64,000 nt of DNA from Sipunculus nudus (GCA_026874595.1 CM049309.1:93890723-93954722); one strand, 5' to 3'. Positions 1 through 12,639 are shown, counted from the first letter of the stretch. The notes: generated by a model from the sequence alone, not told the origin. Program-made: numbers and translations.

Positions 1-447
1 TAACAATATACAGGAATTTGTAATGAGCGGACGTTGATCGACTGGTACCCGCCACTAAGATCTATTATCGCCCGCTTTTTCGAGATCAAACAGCGATAAG
101 ATCAGAGCAGGTTCCCAGTCTAAATCCCGTTGCAAAGGACTGTGGGTCATTTAATGTAATCATGGCGGCAAGTTCTCTATGTAAACACATCAGCTCTTGG
201 CAAAATTATGGATAAGTAGGGCTATTGAGCATTATTTTGGTGCCAATACTTTACAGATGTTTAATAAAACATCCAAAGACAACAAAAAGGTAATTATTTT
301 ATGTTGACACCGCTTGAAATATCAATTATACGATTCCAAAGGGGTCTCCTATTTGGAACCTTACGAGGCGTTTTCCTAAGAGTCTTTCCCAAGACGTTGT
401 TGACGGAGAGGAGCAGAGCAGATCGGAATCACACGTCTTGGGCCAAG
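1..447. other. No gene seen; unique-looking left edge
   Basis: No recognisable gene, repeat unit or RNA is seen. Short open frames near 301-565 overlap the start of the neighbouring dispersed repeat on both strands and have no coding character. Confidence 0.5.
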
Positions 448-1267
448 ACAAGACATCTAGACATATTGTCAGAGCCAGGTCAGTTGCCATGGTGATGTCT
501 GGACCCCACCTGTTTGTACTGAGTGACCTCTTGACTTGGCTGCTGAAACTCAAATCTGTTTTCATATACAGAAAGCCTTTTTCAATTGGCTACAATGTTT
601 TTTTTAAACTGTATTTACCTAATCTATTCTAATAAAACTGGCAGAACCCTACCATAGAATAATTCTTGTAAAGTTTAAACCAATCAGCTTAACAGTTTCA
701 TCATAAATCAGTGTATAAGCTAGAAGAGTTTAAAATTACATTTTCGCTTGTAAAAAACACATCAATGTAGGTGGCGCCACCAATATCTCAAAATCAGATA
801 TGACATATGTGACAAACATTGGTATAAAATTTGGTGATTATAGCTCTAGCCATTTCTGAGATTTTAATTTTAGTGTGCTTTTTTGGACAGATGACTAAGT
901 TCAACCTCCTGTAGCTTGCCCAAAAATCTCCAAACTGGAACCATTTGAACAAACTTGAGAGAGATTGTTCCAGAGATCATTTCTGTGAAATATTGGACAA
1001 TTTGGCTGGACAGTTTCAGAGAAGAAGATTTTTAAGGGTTTTTAAGCTTTTTCTCTATAAAATCTAAATTAATGCAGATACCCAATAATAAGCTCCAGGG
1101 CACCAAGTTTCACATGTGACTAATTCTTACATATAATTTGGAGCTGCTAGCTCCGACGGTTTCTGACTTACAGCCATGGACGGCGGAAAGCCAGCCCTGG
1201 ACGGCGGACGGCTGACGATGGACGGACGACGCTGAGCCATTGCATAAGCTCACAGGTTTGCTAAAAA
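448..1267 (+). repeat. Dispersed repeat family B, copy 1
   Basis: This copy aligns by eye, in reverse complement, with 60035-61255 at the other end of the window. Shared landmarks in order are a TCTAGAC block, a segment reading CAGTTGCCATGG, the palindrome GGTGGCGCCACC at 770-781, the phrase AAATTTGGTGATTATAGCTC, and a GGACGG-rich stretch ending in GCATAAGCTCACAGGTTTGC. No open frame runs through it. Family B recurs at about 3520, 13365, 14640, 60035 and 61513. It behaves as a non-coding interspersed element, perhaps a MITE or other non-autonomous element; the class is not known. Confidence 0.75.
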
Positions 1268-2284
1268 ATATATTATATTCACTTTTGAATACTTTCACAT
1301 CACTGTCAAGACACTTATAACAATTATTAACATTTTAGACATCATAATGAGAACTTGTCTTTAAGACCTGATTTTTTTATCAGATTTTTAATTTTTTTTT
1401 TTTTAAATTTGTATCAGAAAAAAAGAAAATAATCTCTACTACAAAACTAATACATGTGTTAAAAATAACCGAAGGATCAAAACAAACCAATATATTATAC
1501 AAGGAGCAAACTGGAGTAGGGAATGTTTAATTTTATTAACTGAAATAAAGTTATCAGAAATATAAATTTTGATTATTTACCCAGTATCATGTAACAGCTG
1601 ATACAGCCATGAGTCTGAATGTTATTATTCAAACATATTGACATCTTTAATGAGCACTTGTCTGAGTAATTTTTAAAAATTTTTGACATATTTCATTTTT
1701 TTTTTTTAATTTTGTAATAACAAAAAAACTCCAACAAATTAAACACCTGGAAAGGACTTGGAAATTTAGAATATTTAATATGATCAAATGCATCCTTGTC
1801 TATCATTAACTTGCTTCATGTAATCCCTGCTTCATGTAATAAACAACAATTATATTTAATTATTTGTTTTTCATGTTTATGATTGAAATTAAAAAATACC
1901 CAATGGTGAATGCATGTTGTCATTTGAAATATTTTCAGCAATCCATGAAAGATCCATAAAACATCAGTAATTGCAAGGTCCCTGTTCCTCATTAACCATA
2001 AAATTCCTTTTCCATTTATTTTTCTTAAAGTTGTTATTGTAAACCAATAATTTTTTTTTAAATTATTGTTTATTGTTATGTTTTTGGCCAAACAATTACA
2101 AGAGGAGGGGGGTTGAATAGCTATATCCAGCTGAGGCCACCGAAGAGCTGGCTTGCTGCAGTATATGTCTCGCTTCAAGCATGAAAGGTCAATATGGGGA
2201 CATATAGAGGGGCTTCAGTACAGCCTAGGTGTGACATGGTCTCATAAAAAATGTAATAAAAGTTACAGTTTTTGGTCAATTCCT
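1268..2284. other. AT-rich gap, no feature
   Basis: Very AT-rich sequence with several T and A runs. No exon, RNA gene or clear repeat unit is seen. Confidence 0.5.
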
Positions 2285-2957
2285 TTCAAATTTCAGAATT
2301 AAGCAGCTGAAATCCTTACATGTGCATGATATGAAAATTAAACCAACAGTACTTACAGGGAAAAAACGTGCCATGCCCAAATTTGGGCAAAATTTTAAGT
2401 ACTGATTTCATATTTATGCAAATATCTTATAAAACTTGAAAAATTCAGATCTAATTTTCGGTATACAATTGAATCTTGATTAAATGGAGTTATATCCCTG
2501 AAAAGAAGTCTCTAGCTTCAGCCATTCTTATGTAAAGTGAGTTAATATATTTCCTGATTTTTTTATGAGGTGCATTATGTTCTGGCCCATAACTTCAACA
2601 AATTAGGCAATACTGACGTAATTTTTGGTATGTACATAGAAAATGTATGGAAGAATATGCAAATTCACTATGATCAAAATCAGATCAGTGGTTTTGATAT
2701 TAGGCAGTCTTTTAGTGTAACAATGTTTTTTTTATGGAAAATGGAGGTTTTTCCTTAATATCTCGAAGGAACGAAGTCCTAATGACCCAATTTTTGGTAT
2801 GGTAGGAGATTTTGGGGACATCTAACTGTATGCCGAATTTCGGATTCGTAGGTCTAACGGTTTCTAAACGTGCCAGTTTAACGGACAGATGGACGGACAG
2901 CCGACGGACAAAGAACCACGACTATAGCTCAGGTGACTTATTGTCAGCTGAGCTAAA
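2285..2957 (+). repeat. Dispersed repeat family A, copy 1
   Basis: The first half matches 6480-6925 (+) and about 42290-42730 (-). The second half (about 2690-2957) matches 15385-15697, 15698-16073 (interrupted) and 42060-42290 (-). The right end carries a GACGGACA-type stretch and finishes in an imperfect palindrome, AGCTCAGGTGACTT...GTCAGCTGAGCT, at about 2924-2954. No coding frame. This is an interspersed non-autonomous element with a hairpin terminus. Confidence 0.7.
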
Positions 2958-3519
2958 AAATGCTTAGTTCTCACCAGCAGTTCTGCACTTCTGATTTTAT
3001 TTATTAAATTGCAATTGCAAGCCGTTTGTCTTGGTGGAACTGTTGAACTCTTCCTGCTTACGCTTTGTCGGCTGTCAGTTGATCTGATCATTTGCTGCTT
3101 AGAGTTACTCTGCTCTTTCTTCACATTCACAATTGCGGGTATCAGGCAGACCTTCCGTGCGTGGCCCCATCAGGTATATGGCTGCTTCCGTAACCAACTT
3201 GTAATATCCATGGAACGATGCTTCTATTATGTAATCTGAACTTGATATGATCAGTGCAGAGAAGAGAACCCTATTTATATTGATATGTAATGGCAAAATT
3301 GTGAAACCAATGCCCCTTTGAAGAGGCATCGCAAGGTTCTGGTATTGATAGTCATTGTTGTTTGAGCTTTGTGTAATAGAGAATTCATACCTATTTTGGT
3401 GCATATTAAAATATTGATATATACCCCATTGCGCAAATGGAACCCCATGAAACTTTGAAAAACTGCCTGAGTGCGAAAATTGAGCCCCGTAAATATAAAG
3501 CCAACAACAGCTGAATCAC
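2958..3519. other. GC-richer unassigned stretch
   Basis: On the minus strand, short overlapping open frames at about 2990-3240 have a less AT-biased composition and could derive from an exon. No splice pair, domain or homology is recognised, so no gene is called. Confidence 0.25.
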
Positions 3520-4132
3520 ATAACATATGATATGTGACAGATTATTGCATAAAATCTGGGGATGTTAGCTCCTGCTATTCCTAAGAAATTATGGGTTAAT
3601 GTACAGATGACCGATGACCCCCGTACAAAAAAGGTCAATGCAGCTAGGTGGGCCACCAATACCTGAATTTCATATTTGACTCATTTGACCAACACTGGCA
3701 TAAAATTTGGTGATGATAGCTTCGGCTGTTTCTGAGATTGTCATTTTAGTATGCTTTTTTTGGACAGATGTTCAACTTCCTGTAACTCAACCAAAATTCA
3801 CCAAACTTGAAACATTCGAACAAACTTGAGAGAGAGAAGGTATAAGAGATTATTTCTGTGAAATTTTGAACAATTTGGTAGGACTGTTTCAGAGGAGAAG
3901 ATAAGTTATTTAGCTTTTTCTCTATAAAATCTTAGAAAAAGCAGTTAGCCAAAAAATAAACAAAATCCTATAGAGTTTTTCAGATGGCTAATTTTTTGCA
4001 TTAATTTTGTGATGCTAGCTCTTGTCGTTTTTGAGATAGTATGGGTTAACGTACAGACGACGCACGAAGGATGACAGCCAACTGACAACGGACAACGCCA
4101 CACCATCGCATTAGCTCACAGGTTCACTAAAA
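3520..4132 (+). repeat. Dispersed repeat family B, copy 2
   Basis: It shares with copy 1 the phrases ACCAACATTGGCATAAAATT-like, CAAACTTGAGAGAGA and GAAGAAGAT-like in the same order, and ends in ATTAGCTCACAGGTTCACT. The GGTGGCGCCACC site is degraded here to GGTGGGCCACC near 3647. Non-coding. Confidence 0.7.
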
Positions 4133-4799
4133 AGGACAGACAGGCTGATAGATAAACAAAGCTGATAATATATGAAGTTTCAATTATTTCTTAATTTTAT
4201 TTATTATATCAAATTTTTTAAAGTTTAAAATCTGCAATAATACACAAATGAATATATAATTAGCTTTCAAATTTCAGACTTAAATAGCTTTATTCCAAAC
4301 ACATACAGCATATTAAAGTTATTTCAACAGTGCTTATAGGAAAAATTTCATAATTAATATATATTTAATGATAACGGAGAGATGATGGACAGAGCTGATC
4401 ACTTTACGCTCCATTCTCCTAAGGCAAGAATATGTTTCAATAAGATCTGAATTTTTTCTAATCCTATTATTCTTTAATCAAATAAATTTTACACATTTGC
4501 AATAAAAACTAATGTTCCAGTGCACAGGAATCAATGGCAGCAGAGGGTGGTGGGGGTTGGGGGTGGGGGTGGGGGGGTGGGGGGGATTAACAACATACAT
4601 ACAGGGCAAACAAAGCCTGATCTCCAATTCTGCTGAGGCAGGAAAATAATGAACAAATGTTTGTATTAGATCTTCATTTTTTTATCACATCAATTTTTTT
4701 TTATTTTAAGTTTATATTTCTATACATTTCAAATATAACATATATATCTTAATATATCTTCTGAGTGTTTTTGTATAATCAGCTCTAAAACAAAGAAAA
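4133..4799. repeat. AT-rich gap with G-run and a short inverted-repeat partner
   Basis: A G-rich run (GGGGTTGGGGGTGGGG type) lies at about 4540-4587. The segment 4588-4760 (GCTGAGGCAGGAAAATAATG and flanks) recurs in reverse complement at about 44330-44450, so it is part of another dispersed repeat. No gene is seen. Confidence 0.5.
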
Positions 4800-6074
4800 A
4801 TAGGTCAAGGTCACCCATCATTGCACTTGACCAAGATTTTGTTGATATACATCTTCACTGATGAAATAAAATTCCAGCGGTAAATCCTTTTAGAGATATC
4901 CCGCTCACAAGGCCAAAATTGAAAAATCCGATAAAAATTGATTAAAAAATCAGAAATTTCAGGTGGCGCCACCAAAACTGTGCAACACATACAGACCATC
5001 AGTCCCAACGATCATAGTAAGTTTTGTGAAAATCCACACAATGGTTCCTGAGATACACATACAGACCATCAGTCCCAATGATCATAGTAAGTTTTGTGAA
5101 AATCCACACAATGGTTCCTGAGATATAAGCTTATGAGTGTTTTTCTATAATCAGCTCTAAAATGTAGAAAAATGGGTCAAGGTCACCCATCTTTGAACTT
5201 GACTGAGATTTTATCGATACACACCAAAAATCAGGCAAATATCTGTAGGCATTGCGAAAAAAAGTCTGTACATGTGTATATGTCATGAAATTTTCTATGT
5301 TCAGTAGCCATAAAATGGTCAAAAGTAGGTCAACTGGGAGAAAAAGCGAACTCGATCTGTAACTGGTCTATATCTGCCCACATACCCAAAAATATCTGCA
5401 GGCATTGTGAAAAAAAGTCCGTACATGTGTATTTGTCATGAAAATTGCCCACACACCAAAAATCAGGCCAATATCTGTAGGCATTGCGAAAAAAACGTCT
5501 GTACATGTGTATTTGTCATAAAAGTTTATATTTTTCATGAAATTTTCTATGTTCAGGAGCCGTAAAATGGTCAAAAGTAGGTCAACTGGGAGAAAAAGCG
5601 AAATCAATCTGTAACTGGTCTATATCAGCCCACATACCAAAAATCAGGCCAATATCTGCAGGCATTGCGTAAAAAAGTCCGTACATGTGTATTTGTCATG
5701 AAAATCTCTATTTTTCATGAAATTTTCTAAGTTTAGGAGCCGTTAAATGGTCAAAAGTATGTCAACCAGGACGAAACTTTAACTGGTCATTATCTGCCCA
5801 CACACCAAAAATCAGGTCTGCAGGCATTGCGAAAAAAAGTCCGTACATGTGTATTTGTCATGAAAATTTATATTTTTCATGAAATTTTCTATATTTAGGA
5901 GCCGTAAAACAGTCAAAAGTAGGTCAACTGGGACGAAATGCAAAATCAATCTGTAACTGGTCAATATCTGCCCACACACCAAAAAGCAGGCCAATATCTG
6001 CAGGCATTGCGAAAAAAAGTCCATACAACTGTTTGATTTCGGAATGATGGAAGGACGGACATGGGTAAAACTAT
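4800..6074 (+). repeat. Family C: tandem array of 160-180 bp units
   Basis: The key GGCATTGCG recurs at about 5249, 5480, 5661, 5823 and 6003, with a GGCATTGTG variant near 5402. Each is followed by AAAAAAAGTCCGTACATGTG, a GTCATGAAA stretch and TCAAAAGTAGGTCAACTGGG. Full units are about 160-180 bp with one shortened unit. The left part (4800-5130) is a related but different module containing GGTGGCGCCACC at 4962-4973 and an internal 66 bp duplication (about 4990-5055 and 5056-5125). Non-coding. Confidence 0.8.
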
Positions 6075-6103
6075 ATGCCCCGGCCACTTTGTGGCGGGGG
6101 CAT
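6075..6103. repeat. Terminal hairpin of family C
   Basis: The 13-base arms ATGCCCCGGCCAC and GTGGCGGGGGCAT pair with one mismatch around a TTT loop. The hairpin lies exactly between the family C array and the family A copy, and so probably marks an element end. Confidence 0.7.
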
Positions 6104-6925
6104 AAAAATTGATTTCTTTAAAAATGCTACATTAACACAACATGGCATCTGGATTACACCATGAATTACTTTTTCAAGGAAAGTTTTTGAATATTTGAGT
6201 GGAAACAGCATTACAATTAAGGAGATACAGTGAAAACAATAACAATTACTGCATAACACTTGGTGGGTTGAGTTTTTTTTTTTGGGGGGGGGGGATTGGG
6301 GTGGTGATTTGAGAATAACTTTACACCTGTCACAGCAGGGGATCTCCCCCAGTGACTGTAACAAATCATAAACCCAGGCATAGCTCACTTCCAGTGACCT
6401 GAAGTGGGACCCTGCATCTGAACAAAGCAAATGACCACAATAGAGCCTCAAGAAAAAAATTAAATACCTAGCCTAATTTTCAAGCTTCTATTTTCAAATT
6501 TCAGATTTAAACAAATTAAATACTTATGTTTACATGCTTTGAAAATTAAATCAATGGTACTTACAGGAAAAAAAAATGCCATGGTCAAAGTTGGGCAAAA
6601 TTTAAGGTACTGGTTTTATTTTTATGCTAATAACTTAAATAATTTACAAAATTCAGACCTAATTTTGGGTAAACAATTGAAGTTGAATTAAACATAGTTA
6701 TATACTTGGAAAAATAGACTCTAGTTTATAAAATTTTTCATGTTGAGTAAATATTTTACCTGATTTTTTACAAAGTCCATTATGTTCAGGCCCATAATTT
6801 TAAGTAACCCTTGTCAGTCTTAATTTCTGGCATGTATATAGGAAATATATAGGAGATTATTACTGGTAAACATTAAGAAAAACATATAAGCGGTTTTGAT
6901 ATTAGCCAGTCCTGAAGTGTGATGA
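6104..6925 (+). repeat. Dispersed repeat family A, long copy 2
   Basis: It matches 42290-43055 in reverse complement along its whole length. Shared landmarks are ACAACATGGCATCTGGATTA, a homopolymer junction (T-run into G-run at about 6272-6293), CACCTGTCACAGCAGGGGAT, and the ATTATGTTCAGGCCCATAA block. The copy extends family A leftwards compared with copy 1. Non-coding. Confidence 0.75.
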
Positions 6926-7549
6926 TATAGGCCAGTAGAAAATGACATAAATCTAGCACAACCCTGACATTTTCCATAACAACCAAATTTTTGTTGCATT
7001 GTGTCTGTATGGCCATCACAACACCCCACAAGAAATTCAACCATAATCAACCATTGGGAAATAGTATTTTGACACTGTTTTTCAAAATGGGCGCCATCAA
7101 ATTCACAGAATTTATATTTCTGACCGTAAGTTCTCTTCTAGGACAGCTAGAGACATGATTTTGGTGTCCACACCCATGTTTTAGGGTGCTAAGAAACCAA
7201 TATTATCATTGAAAATAATCAATATCCCTTCATTTTCATGAAATTAAAAAAAATGATTATTTTTTGGTCGAAAAAGAGAATTTTTTTACCATTAGTCTTG
7301 ATGCAATATTGCTGCCATTTTTGTTTTACAAAATGAGCACCAACAATTTACTGTTATAAGGAGACTAGTTATGGTATTGATTTACACATTAATGTCTCTT
7401 TGCTTTACAGGAAGATGTGTTGCAAAATCAATTTATTCATTATTTTTGTTCGATCGACAGTAAAGTTGATGGCGACAAACAATAGAATACTTCAAATATC
7501 TTCAAAAATATTTTCAAATATCTAAAGCTCTTTTTCTCTTTGAAGGTAA
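6926..7549. other. Upstream flank of the PIN/XPG-like relic
   Basis: AT-rich sequence without a recognisable promoter or exon. It may be the untranslated leader of the multicopy element that carries the relic, but no inverted or direct terminal repeat matching 12090-12640 was found by eye. Confidence 0.35.
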
Positions 7550-10500
7550 CCAATAGCTGCTAATACGAGTAGTGACATATGTGTAGTGTGTGTTGGAGTT
7601 GGTGGTGGTGGTAGTAAACAGTGTTGGACCCTAGGAGCAAAAGGCTATCAAACTTTCATTGAAACTTCCAAGAAACGTGGTGATGAACTTTATTTGGCAT
7701 GTTCTTCCTCTGACAAGCACTATGTATATGATAGCTGTTACAAGACGTACACATCACACAAAAACATCATCAAGAGTCAGAAATCCCAAAGCACAAAATC
7801 AGAACAGGCATTGACCACATCATCACTTCGATCCAATAAAAGACCATATGATTATCCTTCACACTGCTTAATATGCACTGAAGAACTTGATTTTGAAAAT
7901 GCTCTTCGTCACCCAAGCCCACAAACACAGATCAGTAGTGTTGAAGTGATCAACAAGGAAATGAAGAGTGTCATACAGGAGAGCCTGCTGTCAGTGTGTG
8001 AGCTGGCCGTCAATGTAAAATCACGAATATTGTTGGCTGGTGACATTTGAGCAGTGGAAACCAAGTATCACAGAACATGTATGCAAAAGGACATGTCTCA
8101 ACAAGGTGGAACAAGTGCTGAATCTCCATCTGGTATCAACATCCGTAATCTAAATGTTATGAACGACGAAACATTTAAAACAGTCTGTGAATGGCTTGTG
8201 ATGCCAGAGCAACAACACTGCCAGTTTTCACTAACTGACCTAAGGGATCACTTATCTAGTCATTTACCATTATATGTACCAGCTTACAGCACGAAGCACA
8301 TCAAACATCGCTTATTTGAATATTTTGGAGATCAAGTTATAATATCAGAATTAGATGGAAAAGTCAACGTTGTTGCAATTCAGGACAAAGCTGCATCCAT
8401 CCTTCATGAATCTTACACCCAGTCTGCACAAGACAGTGAAGATGATGAAACTATGAAAGTGACAAATTCCAGAATCAAACAAGACATATCAGACACTGAT
8501 CACCAAACTGATGTTTATCCATCACCAGCTGATACAAATCTTGATAACCTTGAGGATATTGTTCCAGAGTCTCTCCAGTGCCTCATGAAGACTATGTTTA
8601 CAGATTCTCTTAGTGAAACAGGAAAGCGAAAGCAGACATCTCTATCGCAAGTCTTGATGCATGCAGTTGGAAAAAAGTCATTCATATTGCCTTTACTTCT
8701 GTCAATTGGTCCGTTTATTCACCAGACTACACGTTCACAGGTACCACTTGATGTGTTGTCCACTCTTGGTCTCAGTGTGTTAAGACTAGGTCATTGCCTT
8801 TGAACAATCTGCAGCAGTTGAACAATCAGTTTCAGATGTTCCACCTGGGCTCTCAGCACAGAACAACAATGCAGGCTTCTGTAAGTGGATTGCTGACAAC
8901 TTCGACTATAATGAAGACACTGTCACAGACAGTGATAGTACTCATGCCATATGCATTATTGCATGACAGACACCAGCAGGCAAGAACACAGAGTTTACAT
9001 GTATCAAATGCAGGCCAGTGACAGCAGAGGACTTACTTCGTACAGGTGAATTTGGGCTTCTGGTGAAGGAGTATAAGAAACCAACAATATCAAAGATGTC
9101 TGATGTCAAGATCAAACCAATCAAGCCTATCAGACTGCTAACCACTTGGACAACACTTCAACACCTGGACATGTTGTGGTTGTGTTCTAGTCTCTTCAAG
9201 GCTAACCCACCAAACTGGCAAGGATTTATGTCAAAGGTTTATGCTGGTCATGCTGATTGTACAACTGTAAGGTACAACCCAATGATTCCATTGAATCCAT
9301 CCACAGATGAAGCCGTTTACAGCACAATGACATTTGTTCAAAAGGAGGCAAACAAATTGGGATTGTGTTGTGCTTCTTTAACCTTTGACCAACCATTGTA
9401 CCTAAAGAGCTACAGGATAAAACAGGACAACCATCCCGTATTTGAACACATCAATGTATGACTTGGTGGATTTCATCAGTTGATGTCCTTCCTTGGAGCA
9501 GGCTGCAAAATCATGGAAGGCAGTGGACTTGAGGACCTGTGGGCAACAGTGTATGCCAGAGGATCCATTCCTAAAATGATGGAGGGTAAGTCTTACACTA
9601 AATGCCTTTGTGCATGTCTCTTAACGAATGCAGCCCTACACTTAACGCTACTGAAGTCAACAGTAGCGACTGATGCAGATGTTGAACTTGCTGATGACAT
9701 TATTGACATGCTGGAGGGATTTTGGAAGTAGATCAAGACGTCACAGAAATCCAAATCACTGAAAAAGAGCCAAACACAGCAGAGCCAGTCAACACAACAA
9801 AAGGGGAGACTGTTGGAGACTTCCTTCATGCTATCACAGACAATGACAATCTATTGGGAGAAGACTTGAGTACAGGACTCCGGGAATTATATGGCGATTT
9901 GACACAGGATTTTGTATCTATAGATGATGTGGATGATAATGTATCTTCGCAACAACCTTTCAACAAAGTCAACATCTGGAAAAGACATCCAGCAGTCGTC
10001 CAGGACTGGAAAACTGTGGCTTCAATTCACAGAATTTGTGTCCATTGCCCAAATGTTTATACGGGCTGAGCACATTGGAGATTGGAATCTGCATCTGAAA
10101 GCAACTCAAGATATGCTACCATTCTTTGCTGCCGCAGCTCATAACAATTATACCAAGTGTTGTCGCCTGTATCTACCAGACTGCAATGAGTTGTGTCCGT
10201 GCCTTGTTCAAGCCATGGAAGATGGCCAATTCACGATTCGGCGGAACCCCCATTTACTGTGGAGTGGAATCTGGTCAGATATGACCATTGAACAATGCCT
10301 CATGCGAGCTGGGAAGACACAACGTGGTTTAATAAACATCACCCACAAAGAAGCGGCAAAGACCAAATGGCTATTGACTGCCCATGTCATTGCTCAATAC
10401 ACCAAAGCCATCAGATTTCTCACTGAGACTTTCACAGGAACATGGTCAGAACAACATTGTGAGGTTCACCCTGGCCACATCAAGAAAGATCTGAAAGATT

Positions 10501-12089
10501 TAAAAGCATTTCAAACATTTCTTGAAAGCCATAATCCCTTCACAACAACAGATTGCACAGATTGCAATCAATTGAGAAATATTTCCATGGAAGTAATTGC
10601 TGATGACAGAGTAAATGTAGACGATGCCAAAAGTATAGGCATAGCAATTCACAACCAACTTACCGGTCTGAGGTACAGAGACATAACCATGAAAAGGTCA
10701 AACCAAGCGCAAACTTTTGCTGTCACGAGAAAGTCTGTAAAAGTTGATGGTGTAGAAGTCCGCATGAGTTCGGCAGAGCTTCTACAAAGGCTGCTATCAA
10801 TTGCATGCACAAGTGGACCACCAAATGCTTATGTTTTTAGGTACGAGCTAGCCACAGTTCCACCAGCATTGTTTCAAGATGATGGAAGCATGCGCAAATC
10901 TCAGAAGTCACAACTGGCCAAACACATATTACAGCTTGATCCTGATATTACTAGTCAAGACATTCAAGAACCCCTCGTCACAATTTATGATGGCTGTGCT
11001 TTATTGCATAGAATCCCGTGGCAAACTGTTGGTACACTGGAGACAGTTTGCTAGTCATTCTTAACCTTTATTACAAACCGAAGGTCATCAAATTCTCCTG
11101 TGACTGTAGTATTTGACAGCTACAATGTTCTGACGACAAAGGATCCTGAGCAAAAACGAAGACGACTATTGAAAACACAGTGCCCTGACGTGGTTGTTAA
11201 TATCCATATGCCTGTCCCATCATTTCTGTCCAACAAAACTTCCTTGATGTCCTGACAGCATACTTTCATAAGTCTGGCATACATGTTGTGCTTGCCGGTG
11301 ACGAGGGTGATGCTGATGTTGTTATTGTCAAACGTGCCATCCAGATGGCACCATGTTACCAAAATGTGATGGTAATCGCAGATGACACAGATGTGTTGAT
11401 TCTTCTTCTTTATCATGCAACTGACGAGAGTAACTTCTACATGAAAACAAAGGACCATATGATCTCAATCAATATTGCAAAGGAGATCTTGGGCCGAGAA
11501 CTTTGTATGTGTTTGCCATTCGTACACGCCATGTCTGGCTGCAATACAACATCTGGACTCTACAGTTTGGGTAAGATCAAGCACTTAAAACTTCTACAAT
11601 CATCACAGAAATGGAGATCAGATGTTCTTGTGTTTGGTGACTCATCAGCATCACTGCAGAAAATAACAGATATGGGTGAACTGTTTGTTCAATACTTATA
11701 CAGTGGCGGATCCAGCCTTCTAAGAGGAATTGACCATCTGCGTTATCTGCATGCAATCTCACCCAAGTATATTCTTGCTGAACGCTTACCACCAACGAGC
11801 AGAGCTTGCTACTTCCATTGTTTGAGGGTCCATCACCAGGTAACTACATGGATCAATCTAAAAACAACTCTGGACAAAGAACATCATGGCTTTAGTGTAG
11901 AAGGCGGTAAAGTTTATCCAATCTCACTGACCTGGATTCGTCACCACCAGAGTTGTTGCAGTTCATCAAATGCTCATGCAAAAGTACCAGAAATCTGTGC
12001 TCTTCTTGTAACTGTTCCAAAAGAAGATTGCCTTGTAGCACTGCAAATGTAAAGGAGTGGGCGAAAATGGCATGCAGAGACTACCATAA
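7550..12089 (+). pseudogene. Relic of a multicopy Cys-rich protein with a PIN/XPG-like nuclease domain
   Basis: An intronless coding relic of about 1500 codons. N-terminal part (7580-8120): Cys-rich, with CVVC and HCLIC motifs and a YHRTCM motif, like a zinc-binding region. Middle: LGGFHQLMSFLGAG-type block at about 9462-9505 (first codon now a stop), then GIWSDMTIEQCLMRAGKTQ near 10263-10320. C-terminal half: VVFDSYN (11106-11126), AGDEGDADVVIVKRA (about 11294-11340), ADDTDVLILLL and HAMSGCNTTSG (11525-11560), the acidic pattern of a PIN/XPG-like nuclease. A Cys tail (FIKCSCKS, CSSCNCSKR) follows at about 11957-12040. The order matches a large uncharacterised invertebrate family I know from memory. 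Lesions: TGA 8048-8050, 8964-8966 and 9459-9461; TAG 11052-11054; frame changes near 8790, 9720, 9990, 11244, 11925 and 12042. The likely original stop is TAA 12087-12089. No ATG is visible before the Cys region, so the 5' end is missing or spliced. Function unknown; probably carried by a mobile element. Confidence 0.75.
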
Positions 12090-12639
12090 GATCCCAGTTG
12101 TGATAACATTGTTGATTTATGCATACTTGACGTTTGAGGGAGGGGGGGGGGGGGGGGGGGTAGTTACCAGTTGGATGCTTTTTAAATGAAAAGACAAATA
12201 TGATGCTTAATATGTTAGTCATCTTGATGTACATTTTAGTTTGAATATGTAGTTGTTAAGTTTTGAGATGAACAAGGGACCTATGGGTCACGGCGCTCAG
12301 CTCTTATATATGATAAAAAAATATGACTTAGAAATGAGGCACATGCTGGTTTTGTGTGGTAATAAATATAAGCTGTATTATGAGTTGTTGTTGTTTAGCT
12401 TATGTATGATTTTGATAGTACCTTTGGAGACAGGGAAGAGGATTGATTTCATTTATTTTATTAACAAGGCCTACAGGCCTAATGTGAACCTGTGCATATG
12501 GATATACACCAGGTATAACGCTTCAATGCTGAACCACTACTTTTCATATATATGAACAATGCAAGTACTAAACATTTTGAACAAGAAACAATACACAAAC
12601 ATCACTGCTGAAATTCTGGCATGGGTGCACACAACACAA
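12090..12639. other. Downstream flank of the relic with G-run
   Basis: Contains a run of about 19 G (12142-12160) and AT-rich sequence. A segment at about 12265-12300 (AAGGGACCTATGGGTCAC) resembles, in reverse complement, 44795-44815 and 48785-48800, so it is a small dispersed repeat fragment. No gene. Confidence 0.4.

Noticed and set aside
326-565. 79-codon minus open frame and 64-codon plus frames at the left edge
   Set aside because: They overlap the end of repeat family B, whose inverted copy at 61 kb does not conserve the frame.
8794-9021. 75-codon frame within the relic
   Set aside because: The family-like residues (SDVPPG, CKWIADNF) are in another frame; this one is a shadow.
11577-11795. 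Minus open frame under the nuclease-like domain
   Set aside because: Antisense shadow of the relic.
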